From: Ophthalmolycus amberensis
Lineage: Eukaryota > Chordata > Actinopteri > Perciformes > Zoarcidae
Length of the DNA stretch: 64,000 nt
Reading direction: 5' to 3'
NCBI GenBank assembly: GCA_024529925.1
Contig: JAFEUB010000959.1
Location: forward strand, 1,171,001-1,235,000
Numbering within the stretch: position 1 is the stretch's first letter; every line of letters starts with the position of its first letter. Position numbers and translations under genes: made by a program. Below the pieces are notes generated by a model, which worked only from the letters and a program-made list of their open reading frames with translations, ran no database searches and was not told the DNA's origin. Of the stretch, positions 46,301 through 57,309 are shown one piece after another.

Positions 46301-46480
46301 TTGTGTCACAGCGCCGCTGTGACCTCAGCTCGTCTCGGTGTCTCCCCTCTGTTCTGTGTGTGTGTGGGGCATAGGCGCGGCTTCAATCATCCGGCACCTG
46401 GGCTCATCTCCACACCTGCCAACAATCAGACCATCATCACCGACAGCTCAAATACCCCGGCTTCCTTCAGTCTCATTGCC
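46301..46480 (+). repeat. Possible LTR fragment
   Basis: tgtcacagcgccgctgtgac and ggcgcggcttcaatcatccg resemble the start of fish Gypsy LTRs. No second boundary was found, as the I-like LINE begins at about 46490. Confidence 0.4.
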
Positions 46481-46489
46481 ATTTAGGTT

Positions 46490-47850
46490 TGTGGTTTGAC
46501 GAAAGGATCACATGGGCTGTACATATTAATAAAGTAGAGAATAAATGTAAAAAAGTATTAAATATAATGAGGTGTTTGGTGGGAAGTGAATGGGGGGGGG
46601 CAGATAGAACTGCGCTTTGAAAGCCATATACAGTGGATTCATTAGATCTACATTAGATTATGGGTGTGTGGTGTATGGATCAGTAGCAAGAACATCTCTT
46701 ACAACAACCCCAACGGCTGCATTACAGGTGGAAATGGGTGAAATGCTGCTAGAACTACGAAGAACACAGTTAGCATTGAGTAGTTGGGAAAATCTACAGG
46801 GACACAGTGAAGAACATCCAACACAGGAAACGATAGAACCTTGCTGGGAAAAGGAGAAGCTTTGGCTGGACAGTAGCACAGAAAGCAACAGAACTTGGCA
46901 TAGCTAAATTAAACTTCAGTCCAACAGTCCCGTTACCAGCAACAGCACCGTGGATACTTCCTGATGCAACAGTAGACTTTACGTTATTAAAAAAGAACAA
47001 GGGTAGAGCGGATCATTTCAATTAGCATAGAATACAGGCACATCGACAGTTACCACAGTTATATCCAGGTTTTTACAGATGCATCAAAGAATTTAAACAA
47101 GGTAGGAGTGGCATTTATTGTCCCAGAATTTAATATTAAAATAGGTAAAATGATCACTGAGGGACTATCAGTGTACACAGGGGAAATGCTGGCAATAATG
47201 TCAGCACTACAGTGGATAGAGGACACAAGACCATTGATGGCAATCATTTGTTCAGACTCAAGCTCATCATTAGCGAGCTTACAGAACAGCCTTTCAGACA
47301 GTAGACCAAACATCCTTATAGAAATACAACAAACATTATACAGAACTCTAATGATGGGTCTGACAGTCATATTCCTATGGATACCAGCACATGTTGGGGT
47401 CAAAGGAAATGAGATGGCAGATAAAGCTGCAAGAGAGGCCACAAAAAATAGCTGCACTAATGTTGCAGTCAGCTTCAGTAAATCAGAAACAAAAAGTATC
47501 ATTAAACAGAGGTTGAAGGAAAGGTGGCAGAAGCAATGGGAAGAAGACAGGAAAGGACGATGGTTTTACAGAGTTCAGTGGGAGAAATGAGATGTGCAGG
47601 AAGGAACAGGAGAGAGGAAACGGTGATATCAAGGCTTAGATTTGGACATACAGGCCTAAACGGTATGCTTAGAAAAATAGGTAAACAAGACACAGGAAAA
47701 TGCCACTATTGTGAGCAGGAGGAAACAATGTCAGAAATATGAGCAGGAAAGAGGGCAGCTGATTGGAGACCTCGGCAAGATGAAGGTACGGTTGGATATA
47801 GTGGATATTCTGCAAAATAACTCAAAAAGCGAGTATTCAAGTATTATTTC
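46490..47850 (+). pseudogene. I/Nimb-like LINE ORF2: RT thumb, RNase H, C-terminal zinc motif
   Basis: The order is that of RNase-H-bearing LINEs (I/Nimb group). RT end: ITWAVHINKVENKCKKVLNI (about 46505), IYSGFIRSTLDYGCVVYGS (46617 frame), TPTAALQVEMGEM. RNase H: D in FTDASKNLNKVGVAF (about 47076), E in YTGEMLAIMSALQW, D in CSDSSSSLASL, D in GNEMADKAAREA, with WIPAHVGVKG between. The RNase H frame 47108-47590 is open and carries most of the catalytic acids. A C-terminal segment RFGHTGLNGMLRKIGK and C-H-Y-C-E-Q follows in another frame. The 5' part of RT and the endonuclease are absent. At least three frame changes. Confidence 0.85.
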
Positions 47851-48074
47851 AATATCTTAGATTAACTAGAAAATGCGTTGGAATGCTGAAAACTGAAATT
47901 AATCGCAAAAACATTGCTGAAAATAGATATCCAATTCAAAAACAAATTGCAAAAAGCTTAATAATTCAAAAAGTTTAAAGATTACAAATATGAAAAGTCA
48001 TATCACACCTCTCCTGAAAGAGCTGAACATTTTGATATTTGAACAGTTTGTGGCTTAAAAAAATTCATCAGTGG

Positions 48075-48465
48075 TGATATTTGTAGTAGTAGAAGTTGTA
48101 GTAGAAGTATTAGTAGCATTAGAATAACTACTAGTAGTGATATTTGTAGTAGTAGTAGAAGTTGTAGTTGTAGTAGAAGTATTATTAGTATTAGAAGTAT
48201 TAGTAATTAGAAGTAGTGTCAGTAGTCAGTAATAGCTGTAGTATTTAATATCACAGTAGTAGTAATAGTAATGGCAGTAGAAGATGTAGCAGTCGTACTA
48301 ATAGCTGTAGTAGTATTACTACTTTTAGTAGCATGAATAGCAGTTGTCGTATAAGTAATAGTAGTAATAATATTGATGGTAGCAGTAGTAGCAACAGCAA
48401 AAGTTATAGTAGAAGTAGTAATACTATATTAGCAGCAGCAGTAGTAGGTGTCGCAGTATTAGTAA
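48075..48465. repeat. Imperfect GTA/TAG trinucleotide microsatellite
   Basis: About 390 bp dominated by gtagtag, gaagta and attagta triplets with interruptions, no coding meaning. Confidence 0.9.
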
Positions 48466-49429
48466 GAGCATTCATTTTTTTAACAAAAAAGCCTAATTTT
48501 GAGCTTGTTTAAATACAGTTAATCCATGGGGCTTTTATTTTGAAAGGGTGGTGCTGGGTGGGGGGGAGAGGAGAGGAGATATAATCAATGTCTGAAACAC
48601 AAACAGAGGTTATTAAATGCCTGGCTTCATCACAAGCATTTCAATTAGAATTCACTCTTTGGGGCTTTTATTTTGAAATGGGGTGTGTGGGGGGGGTCCT
48701 CTAAAAGTCTCTAAGACCTGTATATGAGAGAGAGAGAGAGAGAGCATGTGTGTCTGTGAGACTGGATGTTTACCAACATCACTAATTGGCTCAATCGCAA
48801 ACACCTGTGTGCCTGAAGCCATTTCATGGAGATAAAACAGGGAAACACCTCTCAAACAAATCATCAAAACTCCCATAACCGTACCTCCTATTGCTCCGAT
48901 ATTAATAAGTGAGAGGAAGGATGAGTTGAAGAACAGATCCTATACAAATTGTGTCTGTAGTGTAAAAAATGTGGCTTAACTGGTGATCTACAAATGGGGT
49001 ACCGTGTTCTGTGGAAGATGTTTTTGAAGCAAAATTTAACATTGGTCTCTATGGAGCAGAAAGTTGGTTTTCCTCTCAATTAACGGCTTCTGTGTCAAAT
49101 GTGGAAATCTGTGGGCTTCCACAGTAATTTGTCTATGACAAGGACAATATTAGCTACTTCTACATCCAGAAATTATGCATGAAGAGTGAAGATTGAGGAC
49201 ACACTGGCAAAATACCTTTTTTTCACAAGAATCTCAAGCTGGTCTTCACTCTAGCGGTGACATCACGCACTCTAAGCTGCGCAATACACACCCATTATAA
49301 AGTCAGAAAAGGACTGAAAAAATTGGATTGCTTAACAGCATTCCAACAATTAATATTAAGAAAATATGAGCACGTTGTTTTTTTTTGTTTCTTTTCCTTT
49401 TGGATTTAGTTTTGTATATAAGTAGCCTA
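48466..49429. other. No gene; short repeats
   Basis: Two copies of ggggcttttattttgaaa (about 48530 and 48660), each followed by a G-rich stretch, suggest a diverged 130-bp tandem duplication. A (GA)n tract lies at 48725-48744. Otherwise nothing recognised. Confidence 0.6.
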
Positions 49430-49530
49430 TTAGACATCCTGATCCACATTCCATACCAGTTGGTGGCGGTAATGCACTAATTCATTGCTTGCCAACTGCC
49501 AATAAATCTCAAACAAGAAGAAGAAGAAGT
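49430..49530 (+). mobile_element. LINE 3' end with (GAA)n tail
   Basis: ccagttggtggcggtaatgc, then cttgccaactgccaataaat and an (aag)n tail at 49514-49529. The same wording ends certain Tx1/L1-type fish LINEs, which is recognition only. Confidence 0.6.
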
Positions 49531-49646
49531 CTCATCGCCAGATTGTTTCGTCAGCTCAGTGGTAGCTACAACCTCGGCCCCTCTGAGTTTTTTTTCCTTC
49601 ATAGAAGTGACTAACTTTGTTTCTTTGGTTTTTGGAACCTATCTTG

Positions 49647-50740
49647 TTCAATTCAATTCAATTCAATTCAAAGCTTTATTGTCATATGTGCAGTAAAGAA
49701 ACACGTTTCCCTGTACAATGAAATTCTTACTTTGCTGCCCACACTGGATGCCGTCAGAATATATAAGTAGTGTATAAAATCTAAATAGAATATAGTAACT
49801 ACGAAAAAATAAAAATATAAAATTTAAAAGAAAAAAAGAAAGAAAAGTAAACTCTTTGAATGTACATTGTGCAACAGTAGCTGTAGACATAAACATTTTT
49901 GTGCAATTGAGCAGATAATTCCAGTAGGGGAGGGGGGGGGGGGGGCGCTCTGTCCTTAAGGGGGTTCAGCTGTTCAGCAGTCTGACGGCCGTAGGGAAGA
50001 AGGAGTTCTTGAACCTGGTGGTTCTGCATCTCACACTCCTGAACCTCCGGCCTGAGGGCAGGAGTGTGAAGAGTCCGTGCTGGGGGTGAGTGGGGTCTTT
50101 GATGATGGAGGCAGCTCTCCTGTGGACTCTGCGGTGGTAGATGCTCTGCAGAGAGGGCTGTAGTGTCCTGGTGATCTTAGACGCAGTCTTTACTACTCTC
50201 TGCAGGCGTTTGCGGTCCCACACAGTTGAGCTGCCGTACCACACGGTGATGCAGTTGGTCAAGACAGACTCAATAATGCAGCTGTAGAAGTTGCTGAGGA
50301 TCTTGGGCGCCATCCCAAATTTCCTCAGCCTCCTCAGGAAATACAGCCGCTGCTGAGCCTTCTTCACCACCTGTGTGGTATTAAATGTCCAGGTGAGGTC
50401 ATCACTGATATGGACCCCCAGGTATTTGAAGTTGCTCACCCTCTCAACCTCAAGACCTCGGATGGACAGTGGCTGATGTGGCCTCCTCCCCTTCCTCATG
50501 TCCACGATCATCTCTTTGGTCTTGTCAGTGTTGAGGGTGAGGTTGTTGTTTCCACACCACGTCACCAGACTGTCCACCTCCCTCCTGTAGTCCGCCTCGT
50601 CTCCGCCAGTGATGCGTCCAATCACGGCGGTGTCGTCGGCGAACTTAATGATGGTGTTGTCAGGATGGGAAGCGACGCAGTCGTGGGTGAACAGGGTGTA
50701 GAGGATGGGGCTGAGGACACAGCCCCATCTGCCTAAATCT
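49647..50740 (-). mobile_element. LINE C (Rex1-like), 5'-truncated at the RT catalytic region
   Basis: Minus strand from about 50740 to a tail of (ttgaa)n at 49647-49672 preceded by gacaataaagctttgaa. The 5' end falls in RT motif B. A 14-G run (49932-49945 on plus) lies in the 3' UTR. Confidence 0.9.
49966..50737 (-). pseudogene. LINE C ORF2 C-terminal half (reverse transcriptase)
   Basis: The frame begins with GCVLSPILYTLFTHDCV-like motif B wording and the catalytic F-A-D-D (near 50645). It continues open from 50625 to the natural stop at 49966: GNNNLTLNTDKTKEMIVDMR, VSNFKYLGVHISDDLTW, KKAQQRLYFLRRLRKFGM, HGLFTLLPSGRRFRSVRC, NSFFPTAVRLLNS. The frame has no internal stop, so decay is slight, but N-terminal RT and endonuclease are missing. 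Same Rex1-like clade as LINEs A and B, but a distinct subfamily by wording and tail. Confidence 0.9.
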
Positions 50741-50744
50741 GCCT

Positions 50745-50910
50745 AAAGATTCCTGTGCCACATCGCCGCCCAGCCGCCGCCACTCACACCGCCTCATCAT
50801 CCTACCTGCATGTTCCACTGGCTGCACGAACAAAAAAATAAAACCTTTTATTCACCTACCCTGTTGTCCCGGTGTCTGCGCATGGGTCCAGAATAACTGA
50901 CCATAACAGG
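50745..50910 (+). repeat. LTR 3' part of a Gypsy-type element
   Basis: aataaaaccttttattcacc then ctgttgtcccggtgtctgcg and gaccataaca at the end: a polyadenylation signal followed by a U5-like stretch, as in fish Gypsy LTRs. The 5' half is replaced by LINE C. A small tandem atctgcctaa duplication marks the junction. Confidence 0.5.
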
Positions 50911-51509
50911 TTGTTTGTCTCTATGATTGGATTAGAATGCTTCAGTCCTAAAAAAGCCCAACTAGAGCAAGCAGTGTGGCTGCCTGGCCGGTCAGCACAT
51001 TTGGCAGAACTAAGCTAATTTCAAAAAGCTTGTTTTTGTTGCTAAATGTAAGTTTCAACACGTTTTAACAATTCTAATGCTTTAATAACATATCTTACAT
51101 TACATCTAAACTGTATACACCTTGAAAACTGAAAACCTATCTACATCATGTTTTTATGTTTGTTAAGTACTCATTAGCGATAACTAAATGATATGCTTAT
51201 TATACACATTCCGAAAAAAATAATTTGAATGAATCATTTATTTTTTGCTTTTTTTGGTATTTTGGTCAGACACATATGCAACGCTGATTACCGTAATATG
51301 TGTGGTATTTGTTATAAATGTATGTTGGTACATAGAGGGTGATAAGAAGCTGTACATGGAGGGACTTAGGACCCAGGGGAATGTAGGTGAAGGATGGAAC
51401 CTGTAGTCTGTACCGTGGAAGTTAAGCTAATAAAGAGTTGCAGTTAAGAGCAGTTTGTTCTCTCATGCTTATGTTTATTTAAAAACACTATGTATTTTGA
51501 TATTGTCAC
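50911..51509. other. No recognisable gene
   Basis: AT-rich. 51330-51470 (ending 'aataaagagttgcagttaag') could be an LTR remnant, unsupported. Confidence 0.4.
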
Positions 51510-52634
51510 GATCCTGTAATGAGACGATTGCGTGTGTGACAGAGAGGATCAGAGTCTTCCTCCAGGCTGGACTCACTCTGCTACTCCTCCACTTTCTTTC
51601 GTTGCTGCTTTCTTCGCCTGTGAGCTTCTGCTGTCTCCTTCCTTTTTCCTCTTCAGCTGCGGGGTTTTGAGCTGCTCCTTGTCTGCTTCCATGTCCGCCT
51701 CACTACCTGTCTCCACTTGTCCTCCAGTACTCTCCCTCACCTTCTGAACCTCACCTGCCCCGTCCTTCATCACCTCTTGTCCCCCACTTGTCCTCTTCTC
51801 TCACCTCCTGTACCCCACTTGTCCCCTCCTCCCTCACCTCCTGGGTCCCACTTGTCCCCTCCTCCCTCACCTCCTGGGTCCCACTTGTCCCCTCCCTCAC
51901 CTCCTGTGCCCCACTTGTCCCCTCCTCCCTCACCTTCTGTAACCCGCTTGTCCCCTCCTCTTTTGGAGCCCTCCTGTCCATCTTGCTTGTCCCCTCTGCC
52001 CTCCTCAGTACCTGTCTGATTCTGGTCTTTATGAGAGCTGTTTTTGTCAGGACACGTTCTACTTTGATGACCCACTTTTCCACAACTGAAACATTTAAAA
52101 TCATCAGTCGTTGCATAAATTACGTAGTCAAAATTGTCTCCTCTCAGCTTGAACACTAAGTTGAGCCCCTTGCTCCTGTTGTTTGGGATCAAGAGCAGCT
52201 GTCTCCTGTCAGACACCACGTGCTTCAGGAGAGGAGACTTGCACCCAGAGGACACTTTCTTAACCTTAGACACTATCCTCCCGTGTCTTGACAGTTCTCT
52301 GGTTATTTCTTCATCTCTGATGAACGGTGGGACGTTGGACACGTTACTTTCACTGCCGGTGTGCTGAGGATAAACGGGGAGGAAGTTATCGCCCACCTCG
52401 ATTCCGTTGTCCAACACCACTTCCGCATTTCTAATGGTATCTAAAAAAAATGACCACGGCATTGTTCATTCGCGCAGCGGACTTAACGCTGCTGTGGCCG
52501 ACAAGCTCCCCCACTGCCAGGCTGCATTCCTCCACTGAAACCGGGAAAGTCGGCGGGAGCTTTATGCCGTGTTTTCTCGTGAGTTCGGTCAGGTCCATCG
52601 TAGCGTTTAGCACGCGCTGATCGACTGCAACCAC
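51510..52634 (-). pseudogene. Tx1-like LINE (Tx1-B) ORF1 with CCHC zinc knuckle and internal minisatellite
   Basis: ORF1 of Tx1-type LINEs is a Gag-like RNA-binding protein. It starts on minus with MDLTELTRKHGIKLPP (ATG near 52598), then VGELVGHSSVKSAARMNNAV. A frameshift at an A8 run (plus 52443-52450) leads to frame 52462-51770: VLDNGIEVGDNFLPVYP, PPFIRDEEITRELSRHGRIV, and the zinc knuckle C-F-S-C-G-K-V-G-H-Q-S-R-T-C. A Gly/Asp/Lys-rich repeat tail is encoded by 33-bp tandem repeats. After another frame change, VQKVRESTGGQVETGSEA and LKRKKEGDSRSSQAKKAA extend to about 51510. ORF2 is not present downstream. Confidence 0.82.
51785..51965. repeat. Intragenic minisatellite in Tx1-B ORF1, 33-bp unit
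   Basis: Units of the type cccacttgtcccctcctccc plus tcacctcctgggt, about five and a half copies with one shorter copy. On the minus strand each codes for G-G-G-D-K-W-D/G-P/T-G-G-E. Confidence 0.9.
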
Positions 52635-52754
52635 TCACAAAGACTCTAAACTAGTGAAGAAAAAAGATCGAAAAAATCGTTGTTAATCGCTCAGCCACGC
52701 TCAGTCAACTCCGCACTCCTTCCAGAGAGATTTTTTGATTTTAAAAGTATCTTT

Positions 52755-53645
52755 ATTTCTTGTTAAGTTCCGTTTACAGTCGATCAAAAGCTACAACTAA
52801 AGAATACAGAAAGAAGTTCAGAACCAGAGCATTGTCTCTGACTGAAACCAGAATGTCTTTCAGACTCCAAATGTTCACATAGTTCAGTGTTCTTTGTCAG
52901 TCTGTGTCTGTTAGTCCACAGGGGGTTTATACAGGGACCGCTAAATAACTTGGTCCACCTCGATATCCTCACTCCTTCATCGTCCCATTGGTCAGATAGT
53001 GTACGGTCTCTTCCCTCTGGTGTCGTCACAGCTCTCTGAGGGACTGTGAAGACCTGCCACGTCTGTAAGATGGACTGGTAGAACGGTGTGGGACCAGTTA
53101 GAACCACTGACTGGGGCTTAAGTAGGAACAGGTGTTTATCACAACCTAAGCGTCCAGCCCTCCTCAGCAGCACACAGGCAGTATCAGTCTATGACAGGCC
53201 GAAGCTGTACAGCAGTCTCTGAGCTGTCTGCAGTCTGAAGGCTGTAATGTGTGATGTGATGTCCACCAGGCCCTGCCCTCCCTCCTGGACCGGCAGGTAC
53301 AGCACCGCAGATCTCAGCCAGTGAAGCCCTGACCAGAAGAAGTCCACAACTGCCCTCTGGATTTCTTTAATCGGGCCCTGTGGTGGAGGTAGGACTACCA
53401 GTCTGTGCCAAAGGGTTGAGGCAACCAAGTCATTGACAATTAGGACCCTCCCCCTGTAAGAGAGCTGAGGTAGCAGCCATTCCCATCCAATAGACATTCC
53501 TGTCACCTCATCAATATTAAAAAAACAAACCCTCATCTTGTGCACTGAGAAAAGAAACAGAGCGGTGATGTAGACAGCTAGAAGAACCAGTCATAGAAAG
53601 ATTAAGTGAATCACATCCATCATAGACTCACTTCGAGGTTCTTAA
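52755..53645 (-). pseudogene. Tx1-like LINE (Tx1-A) ORF2, C-terminal part
   Basis: Two minus-strand frames, 53545-53189 (WEWLLPQLSYRGRVLIVNDL, LVASTLWHRLVVLPPP, VVDFFWSGLHWL, VQEGGQGLVDITSH) and 53173-52784 (LLRRAGRLGCDKHLFLLKP, LTGPTPFYQSILQTWQVF). They match the region after RT in the large ORF2 of Tx1-type LINEs. Endonuclease and RT are missing: the fragment follows ORF1-A after only about 100 bp, so several kb were deleted from the middle. One frameshift at 53175-53190. Confidence 0.8.
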
Positions 53646-53649
53646 CCTT

Positions 53650-54790
53650 TTGGAACCTTTCCCTTCATCTCTCTTCTTTCGCTTCCTGAGACTCGTCACG
53701 TGCTTCTTTAGACGGAAACGTTTCTTTTCCTCTAATGAATCCACATCAACCTCACATCAAGACACTTTTAATAAACTTGTCTGCGTCTGGAAAATAGTCA
53801 AAAACTTCTACAGATTTTCCAAACGTTTCGTCCAGGAAGTTATTAATTTCCCTCAGCTTGTACCGACCTCCACTGTGAGTCTGTGACAAAGAGACCGTCA
53901 GAGTCGTACTCCATCTCCTCCACAACACAAGCCCCCCCCGACTCACCTCTGGACCAGCAGCCTGACTCTTCACTGCTGCCTCCTCCACTTTCCCTCATAC
54001 CTTCCTCTGCTCCTGCTTCCCTTTCCTCGACTTCTTTCTTCCCTCTGTTACTTCATTTCCCTTTGTTGTGAGACTCGGAACAGCTGAGTCCTCATCAACA
54101 ACTTTATCTCCGCCTGAATCAGCTCTCTGTTCCCCGTCCTGACTGTCTGTCTGCCCGCTGAGCCCCTCCTCGGCCTCTGCCCCGGCCGGCGGGTCGTCGC
54201 CCCCTCGCGGAGCAGCGACCTCCGCCGGCTCTTCGTTTAGCGAAGCCCCGGTGTGATCGAGCTCCTCCGCCGGTACGGCCCCCGGCTCGGGGTGCCCTTC
54301 GGCCGGCCTGTGAGGACAAGCGGTCCGCTTGTGCCCCACCTCCCCACACTCAAAGCACCTGATGCTACCTGTGCTAGCGTACACCATGTAGTGCTTCACC
54401 CTAAAGGAGACCTCCAGCGTCGGTGAAGGACATGTAAGGAACATGAACACCCGTCTCCTGAAGGACTGGACATGCTTCAGTTTATCACTCTTACATCCCA
54501 GCCCCACAGTCCTGAAGCTGCTCGCCAGCTTCCCGAAGCGCTGCAGCGCTCGCTCCAACACCTGGTTGGGGATGAACGGGGGAACACCGGAGACGGTGAC
54601 CCGGGTGGAGGGCAGTGCGAGCGGGGAAACCTGCAGATACACGCCGCTCGATATTAAATCCCCAACAAAACGCTCCTCTTTTAGGAACACAAGCACACCT
54701 CTGTTCATCCTGGAGGCATAGGACAGGTTAGCGTGTCCCACATGGTCTCCCACAGCCAGGCGAACCGCCTCTACCGGGACACATGGGTCG
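53650..54790 (-). pseudogene. Tx1-like LINE (Tx1-A) ORF1 with CCHC zinc knuckle
   Basis: Minus strand from about 54790: VQPDPCVPVEAVRLAVGDHV, then frame 54753-53995 with HANLSYASRMNRGVLVFLKE, VSGVPPFIPNQVLERALQRF, and the knuckle C-F-E-C-G-E-V-G-H-K-R-T-A-C near 54310-54350. A long acidic Ala/Glu/Gly-rich linker follows, then KKSRKGKQEQRKV. A frame change near 53995 leads to LSQTHSGGRYKLREINNFLD and KSVEVFDYFPDADKFIKSVL, then a basic tail to about 53650. The N-terminus is missing because another LINE abuts at about 54795. GC content of the linker (54100-54330) is much higher than its surroundings. Confidence 0.82.
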
Positions 54791-54794
54791 GGCT

Positions 54795-55575
54795 GAACAC
54801 GAACGTCGCGTCTCAGAGGACGCCATCCCCGACAAGAAACACGGTTCTCTGTCCGCCCAAAACATCAAATACCCCGACAACAACCTCAAACCACCACAAC
54901 TCAATCACAGTGAACTATGAAAAAAGATTGAAGAAAAGTTTGCGAAAAATCAAACATTTAGCAACACTCTCCACGCTTACCACCACCACGCTCTTAGGGA
55001 GAGGGAGAGAGGGTTCATTAACATTCAAAAGAGAGCACTCACATTCTTCAATCACCTTAAATCCAGCCCCCCAGACACCCTCCACACCCAAGAGCTGAGC
55101 CCAGAGAAGAGGCCCCTATGTCAGCTGGTGCTGAGACTAACTGCCTCCTCTCAGACACACGGGGACCAGTCTCACAACAACACTGCTCTCCAAACACCAA
55201 TCAGAGTAAAACACATAACGCCATGTAAAGAAACCGATCTGGAACACTGGAGAGAAGAAACTAAAAGCCAAAGTAGATTAGAATGTTATCTGATGAATAG
55301 TCAGAATATGTCTCTACTGTCAGAGATAGAAAGCAGAGACAGATCCTCACCAAGTACAGGCTCAGTGACCACAAACTGGACATCTAAAGGAAGACACTAA
55401 TCATCCTGCAACCAAGAGAGAACAGAACATGTGGTCACTGTGGGACAGGTGAATCATTCAATACAATTAGGAACATTTACTTTGTAAATTTGACACTATA
55501 ATTTCAGATTATAGCAATACCGTTTCTAAACGTTCATGCCAATAAAGCAAATTTAGAGAGAGAGAGAGAGAGTGT
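54795..55575 (+). mobile_element. 3' end of an unclassified LINE with (GA)n tail
   Basis: Fragments FINIQKRALTFFNHLKSSPP and PEKRPLCQLVLRL, ILTKYRLSDHKLDI in another frame, and a Cys/His-like CGHCG end resemble the C-terminus of a non-LTR ORF2. It ends ccaataaagcaaatttagag in a (ga)n tail at 55553-55574. The clade is uncertain. Its 5' truncation point touches the 5' end of Tx1-A, in divergent orientation. Confidence 0.55.
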
Positions 55576-55690
55576 GTGCCGGACTGGGTGTGTCACCCAG
55601 GAGGGGGGGGGGGGGAGAGAGCGGCAGCAGAAGGAAGTGACGCCACACAAACGCAGCTGTTCACCGCTCGCTGCCCGGTTTTTGTGTTAA
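55576..55690. other. G-rich junk with poly-G run
   Basis: A 13-G run near 55601-55613. Nothing else recognised. Confidence 0.5.
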
Positions 55691-55790
55691 AAATGACCGC
55701 TTAATAATAAATAAATAAAAAACCGTTAACGCACGATAGTATAATTGTCGCCGTTAATTAATTCATGCGTTAACTTGCCCACCACTAGCT
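55690..55790. mobile_element. hAT-like right terminus fragment
   Basis: aaccgttaacgcacgatag ... catgcgttaacttgcccacc followed by acta resembles the right end of a fish hAT family (ending ttaacttgcccagcactg). No left end was found. Confidence 0.5.
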
Positions 55791-56194
55791 AAAATATATT
55801 CTGTCGTTGAATTCAAACGTAAAATAATTTTGAAATTATTATATTATTAGTAAATGTATTGTTTTGGTCCTATTTCAAAGTGATTTCACTATTTTTTGCA
55901 GTGTGGTCTAAAATGAACGACGTTCAGAATGCACTGAAGATCATCCAAGGAAAAGACATTTTTGGATGCGTGTTGTGGAAATGCAAATAAAAAGGCATAT
56001 CTTTGTTACTAATCAAAAAAGGCCAAGTTGTTTGATTTTCAAATGGAGTACATTTATATGTAAAAGTATTTTCAGAAATGTGTTCCATGTGGTACATTTA
56101 GTCTGTTTTATATCCCCTATAACTTTCCGTTAAGGAAAATGTGTTTGGGTTCTTGATCAGGAAGGGTCTGTAAAGTTTGTTAGCAAATTCAATT
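55791..56194. other. No recognisable gene
   Basis: AT-rich filler before Gypsy-3. Confidence 0.5.
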
Positions 56195-57058
56195 TGCTTA
56201 AAGGGTATTGGCAAGCGTGTGGAGGAAATTTCTGCATTTATTATACCGTCGGGTCTTTACTCCTATAAAGTGATACCACCCCTGCAAGATTTCAGCGTTT
56301 GATGAATTGTGTAGTGTTGTAGGTTGCGCTGTTTATCTTCATGATTTGATAATTTACAGCGATACTTGGCATTCGCATCTTCAGGTCATCCGTGCAGTGT
56401 TTGAATGTTTGGCGGAAGCGCGGTTCACCATTAATTTGGCCAAATGTGACTTTGCAAGGGCTACGGTGACATACCTCGGTTGTGTGGTGGGACACAGCCA
56501 CGACAAAGAAGGAACTACAAAGGTTTTGGGGTTTAGTGGGTTACTACAGGAGTTTTTGTAAAAACCTTTCACCTCAATGAACTGCTCAAGGCCAAGGTGA
56601 AATTTGATGGTCGTCCAAATGTCAGAAAGCTTTTGATAATGTGAAATCTCTGTTGTGCTCTTCTTCTGTGCTAGCTGCTCCTTGTTTTAAATCGAGCGTT
56701 CATGCTCCGAGTAGATGGCAGCCAGGTGGCAGCAGGTGCTGTCTTGCTTCAGGGTGACGACCAGGGATTGGTGAGGCCGGTCAGTTTTTTCTCAAAAAAC
56801 TTTAATAATTATCAGAGAAATGACTGTTATTGAGAAGGAGGCTTTGTTGCTCTTTTGGGCCATACAACATTTTATTGTGTATGTAGGAACAGGAGGTCAG
56901 ATCACAATCCTTTGACTTTTGTGCATTCCATCAGATGCCCAAACCAGAGGCTGACACGTTGGTCGTAGCTCCTTGAGGCTTACAACCTTAACATTAGACA
57001 TATTAAAGGAACAGGCAACATTATTGCTGATGCGTTATCACGCACACCTCTACATTGA
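56195..57058 (+). pseudogene. pol: Gypsy-3 reverse transcriptase and RNase H, heavily decayed
   Basis: RT: ARFQRLMNCVV then a catalytic motif degraded to Y-L-H-D (expected Y-L-D-D) at 56335-56346, within AVYLHDLIIYSDTWHSHLQV. Next come FECLAEARFTINLAKCDFAR and VTYLGCVVG. The usual primer-grip to RNase H region is frame-broken (KAKVKF at about 56590, CFKSSVHAPSRW in place of a Leu-Arg-Val-Asp block). RNase H wording NYQRN, EKEALLLFWAIQHF and DPLTFVHS-like is readable in changing frames, and IADALSRTPLH ends at a stop near 57058. No integrase follows. Confidence 0.8.
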
Positions 57059-57309
57059 TTAGTCACCAGGGTGACTTTCAAACTGCATATTGCCATGTCG
57101 TATTGTTTTATTCATCTGTTCTTCTTGTGTCCATCTTCTTAATTTGCTTCTCAGGTAACAGGGTTGCTGATGATGGGGTGGAGCTACAGTAAGGGTATTA
57201 TGTACAAGGCCGTATTTTATTTTTGCTATTTTGTCCTGTTTGAGCCATTTGAGTAGTGCTGCTCCGGTGGCTTGGTAGTATGCCCTTGGGACACCGACTT
57301 TATGGGGGT

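Noticed and set aside
48075..48465. Coding or regulatory meaning of the GTA-rich tract
   Set aside because: An imperfect trinucleotide microsatellite without an open frame of interest.
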